A stretch of 64,000 nt of DNA from Bacteroidota bacterium (GTDB lineage: Bacteria; Bacteroidota; Bacteroidia; B-17B0; Aurantibacillaceae), in NCBI GenBank assembly GCA_020403265.1, contig JADBXZ010000054.1, positions 103,675-167,674 of the forward strand. Reading direction: 5' to 3'. Positions 1 through 7,716 of this stretch are shown here, piece after piece. The notes under the pieces were generated by a model. That model was not told where the DNA came from and made no database searches. It worked only from the letters and a program-made list of their open reading frames with translations. Both the position numbers and the translations under genes were made by a program. Each line of letters begins with the position of its first letter. Within the stretch, counting starts at the first letter, position 1.

Positions 1-985
1 TTAGCCAAGTTTGCAATTCTCCTCCCGTAAATTTTGGTTCAATCACTTTTGATTCAATACCATTTTTGGATTTATAAAGTTGATGATAAAATATATAAGC
101 CTCCTTTACCGTTGAAGTTTTAAACGAAGTTCTACCCCATTTAGCCAGATAAATATTCAAGGTGTCACCACTTTTATCAAATAAGTACTTGCCTTGGCTA
201 AACCATAACAATGTATTTAATTTCTTTCCTTCAAAGCCTTTTTGCAGATACAATTTTCTTGGATATACAGCGAATTCAATTGAATTATTGTGCTGAAAAA
301 ATGAATACTCGCCGGTATAAATTGTACTATCAGTAAAAGCCATTCCGGCCCAAAGTACTGAATTAAACATAGTTGGACTAGTACTTAAATTATCATACTT
401 AATGTTTTGTCTAACCAATTCAGATTCAAATTTTTTATGTGCCATCAATTTGAATCCAAAACTTAATAACATATACACTGAACTTAAATATACAGCCCGC
501 TTTGCCCAAACGTATCTTTTAGGATTGTCTCTCTTCATGAACAAACACCCAATTAAAATGAACATAAAAGGAATAGTGTATAATGGATCAACAACTGCGA
601 TATTATTAAAACCAACCAAGTAGTTTGTAAAGGGTAAAAATAACATTGTACCATATGTTGTAAAAGAATCAAGGATTGCATGTGTAGTAAACCCTAACAT
701 CCATAGTAAATAAAATGATTTTAACGAATACTGCTTTTTGAATAACAAATAGGTTAGGTATGCAAATGGTACTGCAAAAACAATTTGTACCGGTAGTGCA
801 TGTGAGTATGAACGATGAATCTCAAGTGAATTAACTGAATCGTGAACGGCTCGTGTAAGTAAAACATCTAAATCCGGAAGTGTTCCTGCAATTGCCCCCA
901 AAAGCTGCGCCTTATTACCTATCTTTTTACCCATGGTAAGTTCTCCACAGGCAGCGCCCAAAACTATTTGTGTTAAACTATCCAT
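1..985 (-). CDS. metal-dependent hydrolase family membrane protein (YdjM/DUF457-like), 3' end cut by window edge
   Basis: The reading frame is open on the minus strand from an ATG at 985-983 to the window edge (about 328 codons visible) and has no stop, so the C-terminus lies outside. The N-terminus begins MDSLTQIVLGAACGE, followed by GAIAGTLPDLDVL and HRSYSHAL. This is the His/Asp pattern of the YdjM/DUF457 'inner membrane metal-dependent hydrolase' family. Several hydrophobic segments follow (about residues 65-85, 90-125 and 135-150), with a GFTTHAILDSFTTYG motif typical of the family. The C-terminal half is polar and is probably the extra soluble domain common in Bacteroidota members. The substrate is unknown. 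The family assignment rests on remembered motifs. Confidence 0.75.
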   Translation of the reverse strand, partial: MDSLTQIVLGAACGELTMGKKIGNKAQLLGAIAGTLPDLDVLLTRAVHDSVNSLEIHRSYSHALPVQIVFAVPFAYLTYLLFKKQYSLKSFYLLWMLGFTTHAILDSFTTYGTMLFLPFTNYLVGFNNIAVVDPLYTIPFMFILIGCLFMKRDNPKRYVWAKRAVYLSSVYMLLSFGFKLMAHKKFESELVRQNIKYDNLSTSPTMFNSVLWAGMAFTDSTIYTGEYSFFQHNNSIEFAVYPRKLYLQKGFEGKKLNTLLWFSQGKYLFDKSGDTLNIYLAKWGRTSFKTSTVKEAYIFYHQLYKSKNGIESKVIEPKFTGGELQTWL

Positions 986-1315
986 TAAATAAATTACAAG
1001 TATAACACAAAATAAATAAAATATGGTTTATAGTTTTTCACCTTTAATGCAAGAATAAAACGTAAAAAATCTTAACCAAAATAAAATTTAATTTACTGAG
1101 TTTATGGGTAGCTGGTTTTAAAATCACACTAAAAAAAGACCATTTGTCATCTAAAACATAATTATCTTTTATTTAATGAAATATTTTGTAAATAAATTAC
1201 CAAAAAGACTAGGAATAAACTCATTGATTATCTAACTTTGAAAGACACGCTTAAATACTTTGATTCCGTTATAATTTTAAAAATCAAAACATTTAAGAAT
1301 TAGAATAATATTCTT
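986..1315. other. intergenic region between divergent genes
   Basis: This is AT-rich DNA between the divergent hydrolase and protease genes. The only recognisable signal is TAACTTTG at 1233-1240, which fits the Bacteroidota -7 element TAnnTTTG and lies 75 nt upstream of the protease ATG. I see no matching -33 TTG at the usual spacing, so the promoter is tentative. I see no ORF, RNA gene or repeat here. Confidence 0.4.
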
Positions 1316-4057
1316 ATGAAAAAAAAATTTATACTATTCATGATAATTAGCTCGTTATTTTGTTCGGCTCAAAAAAATGCTAATTCAGATTTAATTCTTT
1401 CAACAGGAATTATAAAATTAAGCCCAAATTTTGATTCAAAACTCTCTTCAAAAGTAGAACCAACCGAAATATTTGACGGAAATTACTACCGTTATATTCA
1501 ATTTACGTCGCTTCCTTCAGAAAATGACAAAGTAAATCTTGAAAAACTTGGAGTTAAACTATTAATGTATTTGCCTTATAATACATACATGGCAACTATC
1601 AAACAAGATTGCGATTTCCATCTCCTTAACTCATTCAACATTAGTGGAATTCATGAAATTATAAGTGAATATAAATTATTAAGAGAATTATCTGATGCTT
1701 TGAATCAAAATAACTTTCCACCACACACTATCAAAGGAGATAAAGTTGGTGTTAGTTTTACAAGTTACAGCAACATCAGTTTTGAAAGCGTAAAATCTTA
1801 TTTAATTAGCAACAACATTAATTATAGCTATGAGAATAAATTTATGAATTGGTTTGTTGTTTGGATCAACAAAAACGAAGTATTGAATTTTGTTTCGAAA
1901 CCATTTGTATGCAGTGCTGAACTTGTTGATGATTTACCTGAAGAGGAAAATAATGTTGGGCGAACAAATCATAGAAGCAATGTTCTTTTTACAGACTATA
2001 ACGGCGGAAGAAAATTTAACGGAGCCGGCATAAAAGTAATGCTGCAAGATGATGGAATTATTGGGCCTCATGTTGATTATCACAACAGAGTATTAAACCA
2101 ATTTATGACAAATAATACAGGTACTCATGGCGATCATTGTGCAGGTATTATCATGGGAGCTGGCAACAAAGACCCTTTAACCAGAGGTATGGCGTGGGGT
2201 GCAGGGCTTTATACCTTTAATGCCTCTCCATCGTATCCGGGTTTTGATAGTATAAATAATCAATATGGTTCTTTAGGGATCAGAATTATTTCAACTTCCT
2301 ATTCAGATGGATGCAATGCCGGATATACAACACGCGCTCAACAACTAGATATTCAAAATCAGCTGATGCCACAATTGATTCATGTTTTTTCAGGTGGTAA
2401 TTCCGGCACTTCTAATTGTAATTATGGTGCCGGTGCAGGATGGGGTAATGTAACAGGTGGACATAAACATTCAAAAAACTCAATTGCAGTTGCCAATTTA
2501 ACTCATTTAGATGTAGTTAACTCCTCTTCCAGTAAAGGTCCAGCGCATGATGGCAGATTAAAGCCTGAAATAAGTGCGGTTGGAACAAATGTTTACTCTA
2601 CAATTAATACTGATAATTATGTGAGTCAAACCGGTACTTCTATGTCTTGTCCTGCAATAGCAGGTATATTCGCGCAAATGTATCAAGCTTACAATTTATA
2701 TAACAGCAACAACAATCCCCCAAGTGCATTAATGAAGGCAATTATACTTAACACAGCTGATGATATTGGCAATCCTGGTCCGGATTTCAGGCACGGATAT
2801 GGAAGAGTAAATGCTTTAAAAGCAGTAAAAGCAATAGAACAAGTGAATTATACTTCCGGATCAATTTCAAACGGTGGATTATCAACCCATACAATTAACG
2901 TCCCGCCAGGCGTTAAACAAATGAAAGTAATGACTTACTGGCATGATTATCAAGCAGCCATTAATGCAAGTATAGCTTTAGTAAATAATTTAAACACTAC
3001 TTTAATTAATCCTGCATCAGTTGTTTTTAATCCTTTAATTTTAGATTTCACACCAAACGTTACTGCTTTAAATTCGAATGCAACTCCCGGAATTGATATG
3101 AGAAATAACCACGAACAAATAACGATTAATTTACCGATAAGTGGTATTTATACATTAAATGTTAATGGGTTTTCTGTTCCAATGGGCCCACAAACTTATT
3201 ATTCTACATGGATTTTTGAGATGGATGGTTACACAGTGACCTACCCAATTGGCGGCGAAGGATTTGTACCAAATGAATTTGAAGTTATCAGATGGGACAA
3301 TATAGAAAGTGTAGGCACACAAACTTTGGAATATACGACTGACAATGGAACTAGTTGGACAACAATTTCTAACTCTATACCAGGCTCACAACGTTATTTA
3401 AATTGGGCAGTTCCCAACACGATTTCCGGGCAATGTAAAGTTCGAATTTCTCGGGGAAGTTTTTCAGCTAAAAGTGACACAACGTTTTCAATTATCAACT
3501 TACCAAGTAACTTAACCGTTGCGTGGGCTTGCACTGATTCTGTAAAACTAAATTGGAATGCAGCTGCCGGAGCTACTTCTTATGATATTTTCAAATTAGG
3601 AAGCCTTTTTATGGACTCTGTAGGCACATCTACCACAACATCTTTTGTTATTCAAAACACTCCTAGCAGCCAAACGCATTGGTTTAGTGTTAGATCCAGA
3701 GGGCCACAATCAGCAGTAGGCAGAAGAGCCATTGCAATTAAAAAAACGCCAGGTACTTTTTCTTGTCCTTTAACAGTAACTGACATTACAAAAAGTAATT
3801 CTTTTGGCAAACCTATATCAGTTTATCCCAACCCAAGTGAAGGAATTTATAATGTTGAAATATCGCAATTAATAAATACAGACATTAGTTATAAGATTTT
3901 TGACATTAGTGGAAAAATAATACAACAAAGCAAATTTGGTAAGCAATCTAACGATTTTTTCACAAGCGTTAATCTATCGGAATTTCCAACAGGGATATAT
4001 ACACTTGCTATAAATGTAGGCGAAAACACACATCGAGTGAAATTATGTAAACTTTAA
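1316..4057 (+). CDS. secreted subtilisin-like serine protease (S8) with T9SS type A sorting domain
   Basis: This is a 913-residue secreted protease. It has a signal peptide at residues 1-18 (ending SLFCSAQ) and an N-terminal pro-region to about 215. The S8 catalytic domain covers about 225-500, with Asp245 in QDDGI, His270 in the HGDH version of the HGTH motif, and Ser442 in GTSMSCP, so the triad is complete. After it come a proprotein/PKD-like beta domain, a fibronectin type III-like region (about 730-810), and a C-terminal Por secretion domain (ISVYPNPSEGIYN ... GIYTLAI). The protein should cross the outer membrane by the type IX system and be surface-anchored or released. It is transcribed alone. 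HGDH in place of HGTH is a variation and not a loss of the catalytic His. Confidence 0.9.
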   Translation: MKKKFILFMIISSLFCSAQKNANSDLILSTGIIKLSPNFDSKLSSKVEPTEIFDGNYYRYIQFTSLPSENDKVNLEKLGVKLLMYLPYNTYMATIKQDCDFHLLNSFNISGIHEIISEYKLLRELSDALNQNNFPPHTIKGDKVGVSFTSYSNISFESVKSYLISNNINYSYENKFMNWFVVWINKNEVLNFVSKPFVCSAELVDDLPEEENNVGRTNHRSNVLFTDYNGGRKFNGAGIKVMLQDDGIIGPHVDYHNRVLNQFMTNNTGTHGDHCAGIIMGAGNKDPLTRGMAWGAGLYTFNASPSYPGFDSINNQYGSLGIRIISTSYSDGCNAGYTTRAQQLDIQNQLMPQLIHVFSGGNSGTSNCNYGAGAGWGNVTGGHKHSKNSIAVANLTHLDVVNSSSSKGPAHDGRLKPEISAVGTNVYSTINTDNYVSQTGTSMSCPAIAGIFAQMYQAYNLYNSNNNPPSALMKAIILNTADDIGNPGPDFRHGYGRVNALKAVKAIEQVNYTSGSISNGGLSTHTINVPPGVKQMKVMTYWHDYQAAINASIALVNNLNTTLINPASVVFNPLILDFTPNVTALNSNATPGIDMRNNHEQITINLPISGIYTLNVNGFSVPMGPQTYYSTWIFEMDGYTVTYPIGGEGFVPNEFEVIRWDNIESVGTQTLEYTTDNGTSWTTISNSIPGSQRYLNWAVPNTISGQCKVRISRGSFSAKSDTTFSIINLPSNLTVAWACTDSVKLNWNAAAGATSYDIFKLGSLFMDSVGTSTTTSFVIQNTPSSQTHWFSVRSRGPQSAVGRRAIAIKKTPGTFSCPLTVTDITKSNSFGKPISVYPNPSEGIYNVEISQLINTDISYKIFDISGKIIQQSKFGKQSNDFFTSVNLSEFPTGIYTLAINVGENTHRVKLCKL

Positions 4058-4314
4058 TATTTACAGTTCACTATTAAAAATCGAAAATACGATACAGTCT
4101 TCATAATTGGAATGAAATATTCTATCATAAATAAATGTAGTATCAATCTAAAGTTTTGGCTCGAAATAAATTAAAGATATCGTTCATACAAACTTTAACC
4201 CTTCTTTTGTAAGTTTTTCTTTCACAATACTTTATAAAGGTATTTTAAGAACATTCCCTAGAAAAATTTAAATTACATTAGTTTCAAGATGAAAGATAAA
4301 ATTGGTATAAAATG

Positions 4315-4343
4315 AAAAAACCTCTGCATTGCAAAGGTTTTTT
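4315..4343 (-). terminator. intrinsic terminator downstream of tRNA-Pro, possibly bidirectional
   Basis: A 9-bp inverted repeat, AAAAAACCT at 4315-4323 and AGGTTTTTT at 4335-4343, flanks an 11-nt loop that can itself pair TGC with GCA. Read on the minus strand it lies directly after the tRNA and ends in a T run. The A/T symmetry would let it also act on the plus strand for the protease gene, whose stop is 258 nt away. Confidence 0.8.
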
Positions 4344-4345
4344 AG

Positions 4346-4420
4346 TCGGGGTGGCCAGATTCGAACTGACGACCTCCACATCCCAAATGTGGCGCGATAC
4401 CGGACTACGCTACACCCCGA
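4346..4420 (-). tRNA. tRNA-Pro (anticodon TGG)
   Basis: The reverse complement folds as a 75-nt cloverleaf. The acceptor arm is TCGGGGT paired with ACCCCGA. The anticodon stem is CCACA/TGTGG around the loop TTTGGGA (anticodon TGG), and the T-arm contains GTTCGAATC. CCA is not encoded; the base after the acceptor is followed by CTAAAAAACC. This is the only tRNA I see in the window. Confidence 0.95.
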
Positions 4421-4442
4421 AGACTCCTTAAAAAAGAGTTGG

Positions 4443-4450
4443 CAAATATA
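4443..4450 (-). promoter_or_regulatory. -7 promoter element for tRNA-Pro
   Basis: TATATTTG on the minus strand matches TAnnTTTG and ends 22 nt before the mature tRNA 5' end. No clear -33 TTG is visible upstream. Confidence 0.45.
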
Positions 4451-4514
4451 CTATTTTTTCGAATAGAAAAAAATTTTTTGTAAAAAAACACGAAGTACAT
4501 TTTAACTTATTTGC

Positions 4515-5228
4515 TTAGGACTTCATATCAATATATTTTAAAAACTCTTGCTTTGTATGCTCATTTTCAAACTTTCCACTGTAGTATGAGGTAACCGTGG
4601 CAGAATTAATGTCCTGAACGCCTCTACTGGATACGCATAAATGTTTAGCATCTATTATAACAGCCACATCATCTGTCATTAACACCTTTTTAAGTTCATT
4701 TGCAATTTGCATTGTTAAACGCTCTTGAACTTGTGGTCGTTTAGCATAATATTGAACAATTCTATTAAGTTTTGATAATCCAATTACCGAGCCGTTACTA
4801 ATGTATGCAACGTGGGCTTTTCCAAAAATAGGTACAAAATGATGCTCGCAATTGCTGAAAAAAGTGATTTCCTTCTCAACAAGCATTTGATTGTATTTGT
4901 ACTTATTTTCAAATAAAGCAACTTTTGGTTTATTTTCAGGATTTAATCCGCTAAAAATTTCTTTAATATACATTTTTGCCACTCTTTTAGGCGTGCCTTT
5001 TAGGCTATCATCAGTCAAATCCAATCCCAAAACTTCCATGATGGATTTAAAATGGTCTTCGATTTTCGAAATTTTTTCTTCATCAGTTAACTCAAATGCA
5101 TTTTCACGCATCGGAGTCTCGATCCCGGTACTCAAATGTTCATCTCCTATTTCATCAGCAGATAATTCACTCAATGCGATCTTATTATCTTTAAGCAGGG
5201 TATTCAACAAAATTTCTTTCTGTTTCAT
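4515..5228 (-). CDS. folE: GTP cyclohydrolase I
   Basis: FolE converts GTP to 7,8-dihydroneopterin triphosphate, the first step to folate and the precursor step for pterins and deazapurines. The zinc ligands are intact: Cys127 and His130 in CEHHF, and Cys198 in HLCVSSRG. The 71-residue spacing between the two cysteines is the same as in E. coli FolE (C110/C181). The ATG at 5228 lies inside the upstream PTPS gene (38-nt overlap). A shorter start at Met40 is possible, because the first 45 residues are variable and polar. The adjacent PTPS gene uses the FolE product, so the pair forms a pterin module. Confidence 0.95.
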   Translation of the reverse strand: MKQKEILLNTLLKDNKIALSELSADEIGDEHLSTGIETPMRENAFELTDEEKISKIEDHFKSIMEVLGLDLTDDSLKGTPKRVAKMYIKEIFSGLNPENKPKVALFENKYKYNQMLVEKEITFFSNCEHHFVPIFGKAHVAYISNGSVIGLSKLNRIVQYYAKRPQVQERLTMQIANELKKVLMTDDVAVIIDAKHLCVSSRGVQDINSATVTSYYSGKFENEHTKQEFLKYIDMKS

Positions 5229-5604
5229 ATAATCTAATTTTTAAATCAAGTAAAGGGCTTAGTTTAGCCTTAATTAGTGTATAAATAACGTATACAATAT
5301 TCTCCGCTGTAGGATTTAAATTTTTAAACTCCTCAGTATCTAAATTCAAGTTTTTATGATCGAATCTTTCGATAATTTCAGTATGTATGATTGAACTTAA
5401 GTCTTTCATATCAATAACATAGCCGGTTTTAGGATTAACTTCCCCAACAACTTTCACAATAAGTTCATAATTATGGCCATGATAGTTAACTGAATTACAT
5501 TTACCAAAGATCAATTGATTTTCTGAATCGCTTAAATCCGGATTATGCAAACGGTGAGCAGCATTAAAATGTTCTTTTCTATATACAGCAACTTTTCTGC
5601 TCAT
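5191..5604 (-). CDS. 6-pyruvoyl-tetrahydropterin synthase family protein (paralog 1)
   Basis: A small (137 aa) T-fold enzyme acting on dihydroneopterin triphosphate. Zinc ligands are His17 (NAAHRL) and His42/His44 (HGHNY); the nucleophile is Cys36. Five residues separate Cys36 from HGH (CNSVNYHGH). From family knowledge this C-x5-HGH spacing marks the PTPS-II type that makes 6-pyruvoyltetrahydropterin, while QueD has C-x3-HGH. This is therefore more likely a pterin enzyme than QueD, though I cannot prove it. The gene starts the PTPS-folE operon, overlaps folE by 38 nt, and is preceded by a structured leader. It is a close paralog of the gene at 5787-6197. Confidence 0.88.
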   Translation of the reverse strand: MSRKVAVYRKEHFNAAHRLHNPDLSDSENQLIFGKCNSVNYHGHNYELIVKVVGEVNPKTGYVIDMKDLSSIIHTEIIERFDHKNLNLDTEEFKNLNPTAENIVYVIYTLIKAKLSPLLDLKIRLYETERNFVEYPA

Positions 5605-5651
5605 TTGTTTATTCTTGTTTTTTAGTTGGTTAAACTAAGTAATTTTATTTA

Positions 5652-5687
5652 CAGCACTGCGTCGGAAGTTTGCCGATCAAGTGGCTG
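5652..5687 (-). promoter_or_regulatory. structured 5' leader of the PTPS-folE operon (candidate RNA element)
   Basis: On the minus-strand transcript, CAG-C-CACT-TGA-TCGG, a 7-nt loop, then CCGA-CGC-AGTG-CTG forms a hairpin of three short helices (3+4+4 bp). One bulged C and a symmetric 3x3 internal loop separate them. It starts about 10 nt after the predicted transcription start and about 48 nt before the ATG. There is no T run, so it is not a standard terminator. It could be a regulatory RNA; I do not recognise a known riboswitch consensus. Confidence 0.4.
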
Positions 5688-5703
5688 CTTAATTAATGAT
5701 AAA

Positions 5704-5711
5704 CAAAGGTA
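5704..5711 (-). promoter_or_regulatory. -7 promoter element of the PTPS-folE operon
   Basis: TACCTTTG on the minus strand matches TAnnTTTG. It lies about 100 nt upstream of the PTPS ATG (5604), so it predicts a leader of roughly 90 nt containing the hairpin at 5652-5687. The same octamer occurs at 30441 and 53500 upstream of other genes. Confidence 0.45.
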
Positions 5712-5786
5712 ATGAAAAATAGTTTAAAATAAATTAATTAGGGCAATCGATTAAAGAAAAAAGTACTATTAGCAATAAAGTAGCAT

Positions 5787-6197
5787 TTATTGACCGAAAT
5801 ACTCAACATATATTCTAGGCGTCTCGTATAATTTTATACAATGCAATTGAACGCCTTCGGGCAAAAACGGCGCCAATTGAGCCCATATCGCAATAGCTAA
5901 ATTTTCAGTACTGGCTAACGTACCCTTTAAGAACTCAACGTCTATATTTAGATTTTTATGATCTAACTCGTCACAAACACGCTTAGTAATTAATTCACTA
6001 AGCTTTTTAACGTCCATTAAAAAACCTGTTTCAGGATTCACTTCTCCTTTAACAGTCACAATTAATTCGTAATTGTGCCCATGCCAATTGGCGTTGGCGC
6101 ATTTACCGAATACCTCCTTGTTTTTCTCCTCACTCCAATTAGGATTATATAATTTATGAGCAGCGTTAAAATGTTCTTTGCGGGTTAAGTAAATCAT
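5787..6197 (-). CDS. 6-pyruvoyl-tetrahydropterin synthase family protein (paralog 2)
   Basis: A second T-fold pterin synthase of 136 aa. It has His14 (NAAHKL), Cys33 and His39/His41 (CANANWHGHNY), again with C-x5-HGH spacing of the eukaryote-like PTPS-II type. It shares the EHFNAAH, FGKC, GEVNP-TG and LDHKNLN blocks with paralog 1. This suggests a tandem duplication followed by divergence, perhaps toward a different substrate. It has its own intergenic region and is divergent from mqnB across 35 nt containing a palindrome. The ATG at 6197 is the only reasonable start. Confidence 0.88.
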   Translation of the reverse strand: MIYLTRKEHFNAAHKLYNPNWSEEKNKEVFGKCANANWHGHNYELIVTVKGEVNPETGFLMDVKKLSELITKRVCDELDHKNLNIDVEFLKGTLASTENLAIAIWAQLAPFLPEGVQLHCIKLYETPRIYVEYFGQ

Positions 6198-6210
6198 AGT
6201 AATTTAACGC

Positions 6211-6224
6211 TTGTAAAATTACAA
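6211..6224. promoter_or_regulatory. palindrome in the PTPS/mqnB divergent promoter region
   Basis: TTGTAA-AA-TTACAA is a perfect 6-2-6 inverted repeat in the 35-bp divergent spacer. It is placed so that a bound dimer could affect both genes. A similar core, TGTAA-TA-TTACA, occurs at 28390-28401. The operator role is inferred. Confidence 0.3.
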
Positions 6225-6232
6225 AATTTATC

Positions 6233-6892
6233 ATGAATATTCTTATCGTTTCGGCAACTGTTTTAGAAGTTAAGCCATTGCTTGACTTTCTGGAAATTAA
6301 AGTTCCGACAATTGGAATAAATCAAAGTAAAAAGACACTTAACAACCATGACATAAAAGTATTAATCACCGGTGTTGGAATGGTTAATACAGCTTTATTG
6401 ATGGGGAAGCATATGAACTCAACTATTGATTTGGCAATGAATGCTGGCGTTTGTGGAGCATTTAACAAAAACAGATCGCTGGGAGAAGTTTTATTAGTAA
6501 CTAAAGATATTATCAGTGAAATGGGTGCTGAAAATGATTCGGATTTTTTAACCTTCGAGCAATTAAAGTTGCCCGGACAAACTAAATTTGAACTAAACAA
6601 TTTGCCAAAATGCCTTGTAAATTCAAAACTGCAAACTGCTGCAGGTATTACAGTAAATACTGTACATGGTAATAACGATACAATAAATAAAGTCTTGAAT
6701 TTATTCTCACCTGATGTAGAAAGCATGGAAGGTGCAGCTTTTTTTGCAGGCTGTATAGACTTTGAAGCTGATTACATTCAAATCAGAGCAATTTCTAATT
6801 ATGTTGAAAAGCGAGATAAATCAAAATGGAATTTGCCACTCGCTATTCAAAATCTAAACAATGAACTCATCCAACTTATAACACAACTTTAA
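6233..6892 (+). CDS. mqnB: futalosine hydrolase
   Basis: MqnB cleaves futalosine to dehypoxanthine futalosine in the futalosine route to menaquinone. The 219-residue protein has the purine nucleoside phosphorylase/hydrolase fold. It begins MNILIVSATVLEVKPLL, has GVGMVNTALLMG and the MNAGVCGAF loop, and carries the SMEGAAFF motif with the ribose-binding Glu and IRAISNYVEKRDKSKW near the C-terminus. The following gene, mqnD, begins at the next base after its stop codon, so the two are surely co-transcribed, which supports futalosine hydrolase over a generic nucleosidase. Confidence 0.92.
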   Translation: MNILIVSATVLEVKPLLDFLEIKVPTIGINQSKKTLNNHDIKVLITGVGMVNTALLMGKHMNSTIDLAMNAGVCGAFNKNRSLGEVLLVTKDIISEMGAENDSDFLTFEQLKLPGQTKFELNNLPKCLVNSKLQTAAGITVNTVHGNNDTINKVLNLFSPDVESMEGAAFFAGCIDFEADYIQIRAISNYVEKRDKSKWNLPLAIQNLNNELIQLITQL

Positions 6893-7708
6893 ATGGATAT
6901 TAAAATCGGATACTCACCTTGCCCCAACGATTGTTTTATTTTTGATGCGTTAGTACATCAAAAGATTAATACTAATGGCCTGATTTTTAAGCCGGTTTTG
7001 GAAGATGTTGAAACACTCAATCAATGGGCTCTCAGCGGTGAATTACCTGTAACAAAGTTAAGTTACCACGCATTTTTAAACATTAGTAATAATTATGCCT
7101 TACTCCGCAGCGGAAGTGCATTGGGGTTTAATTGCGGACCGATTCTCATATCAAAAAACGGCAACCAGCCCATACACTCTGTTGCAATTCCTGGTAAAAA
7201 TACAACTGCCAATTTATTACTCTCCCTGGCTTATCCTGACTTAACTAAAAAAAAGGAAATGCTATTCAGTAGCATAGAAAATGCCGTTTTAAATGGAGAG
7301 GTTGACGCCGGGTTGATTATTCATGAAAGCCGCTTCACATATGCTGAAAAAGGCCTTCAAAAGATAATGGATCTAGGTGAATTTTGGGATGGCTTAATAC
7401 AAGCACCAATTCCACTAGGTGGCATTGCAGCAAGCAAAAAGTTAGATTTAAACTTAAGAAAGGAAATAAGTAGGTTAATAAAAGAAAGCGTACAATTTGC
7501 TTTTGAAAACCCGAATGAAAGCTTGGCTTATGTTAAAGCCAACGCACAGGAAATGGATGACAAAGTTATTCAGCAACACATACAACTTTACGTGAACGAG
7601 TTTAGTGTTGACCTCGGAGAGGTCGGCATCAATGCCATTAAGTTGTTATCAGATAAAGGCTTTGAAGTTGGAATTATTAAATACAAAAACGAGATAGAAA
7701 TTAACTAA
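6893..7708 (+). CDS. mqnD: 1,4-dihydroxy-6-naphthoate synthase
   Basis: MqnD turns cyclic dehypoxanthine futalosine into 1,4-dihydroxy-6-naphthoate for menaquinone. This 271-residue protein has the periplasmic-binding-protein-like fold. It begins IKIGYSPCPNDCFIFDALV, followed by TKLSYHAF and DAGLIIHESRFTY with the family's conserved His and Arg. LGGIAASKKL follows further on. There is no signal peptide, as expected for the cytoplasmic enzyme. It directly abuts mqnB. mqnA, mqnC and mqnE are not in the window. Confidence 0.93.
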   Translation: MDIKIGYSPCPNDCFIFDALVHQKINTNGLIFKPVLEDVETLNQWALSGELPVTKLSYHAFLNISNNYALLRSGSALGFNCGPILISKNGNQPIHSVAIPGKNTTANLLLSLAYPDLTKKKEMLFSSIENAVLNGEVDAGLIIHESRFTYAEKGLQKIMDLGEFWDGLIQAPIPLGGIAASKKLDLNLRKEISRLIKESVQFAFENPNESLAYVKANAQEMDDKVIQQHIQLYVNEFSVDLGEVGINAIKLLSDKGFEVGIIKYKNEIEIN

Positions 7709-7712
7709 CTTT
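7705..7712 (+). promoter_or_regulatory. -7 promoter element directly before dusB
   Basis: TAACTTTG overlaps the end of mqnD and lies only 4 nt before the dusB ATG at 7717. If used, transcription would start at or next to the start codon, giving a leaderless mRNA. No -33 TTG is seen at 17-23 nt. Confidence 0.35.
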
Positions 7713-7716
7713 GTAC

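Noticed and set aside
4058..4314. Possible small RNA or gene between the protease and tRNA-Pro
   Set aside because: AT-rich DNA without ORF, promoter element or stable structure; nothing supportable.
4891..5232. Plus-strand ORF of 113 codons opposite folE
   Set aside because: Antisense shadow of folE; composition and lack of signal or motif are typical for the opposite strand of a real gene.
6322..6726. 134-codon minus-strand ORF opposite mqnB
   Set aside because: Shadow of a strongly supported gene; no motif or promoter.
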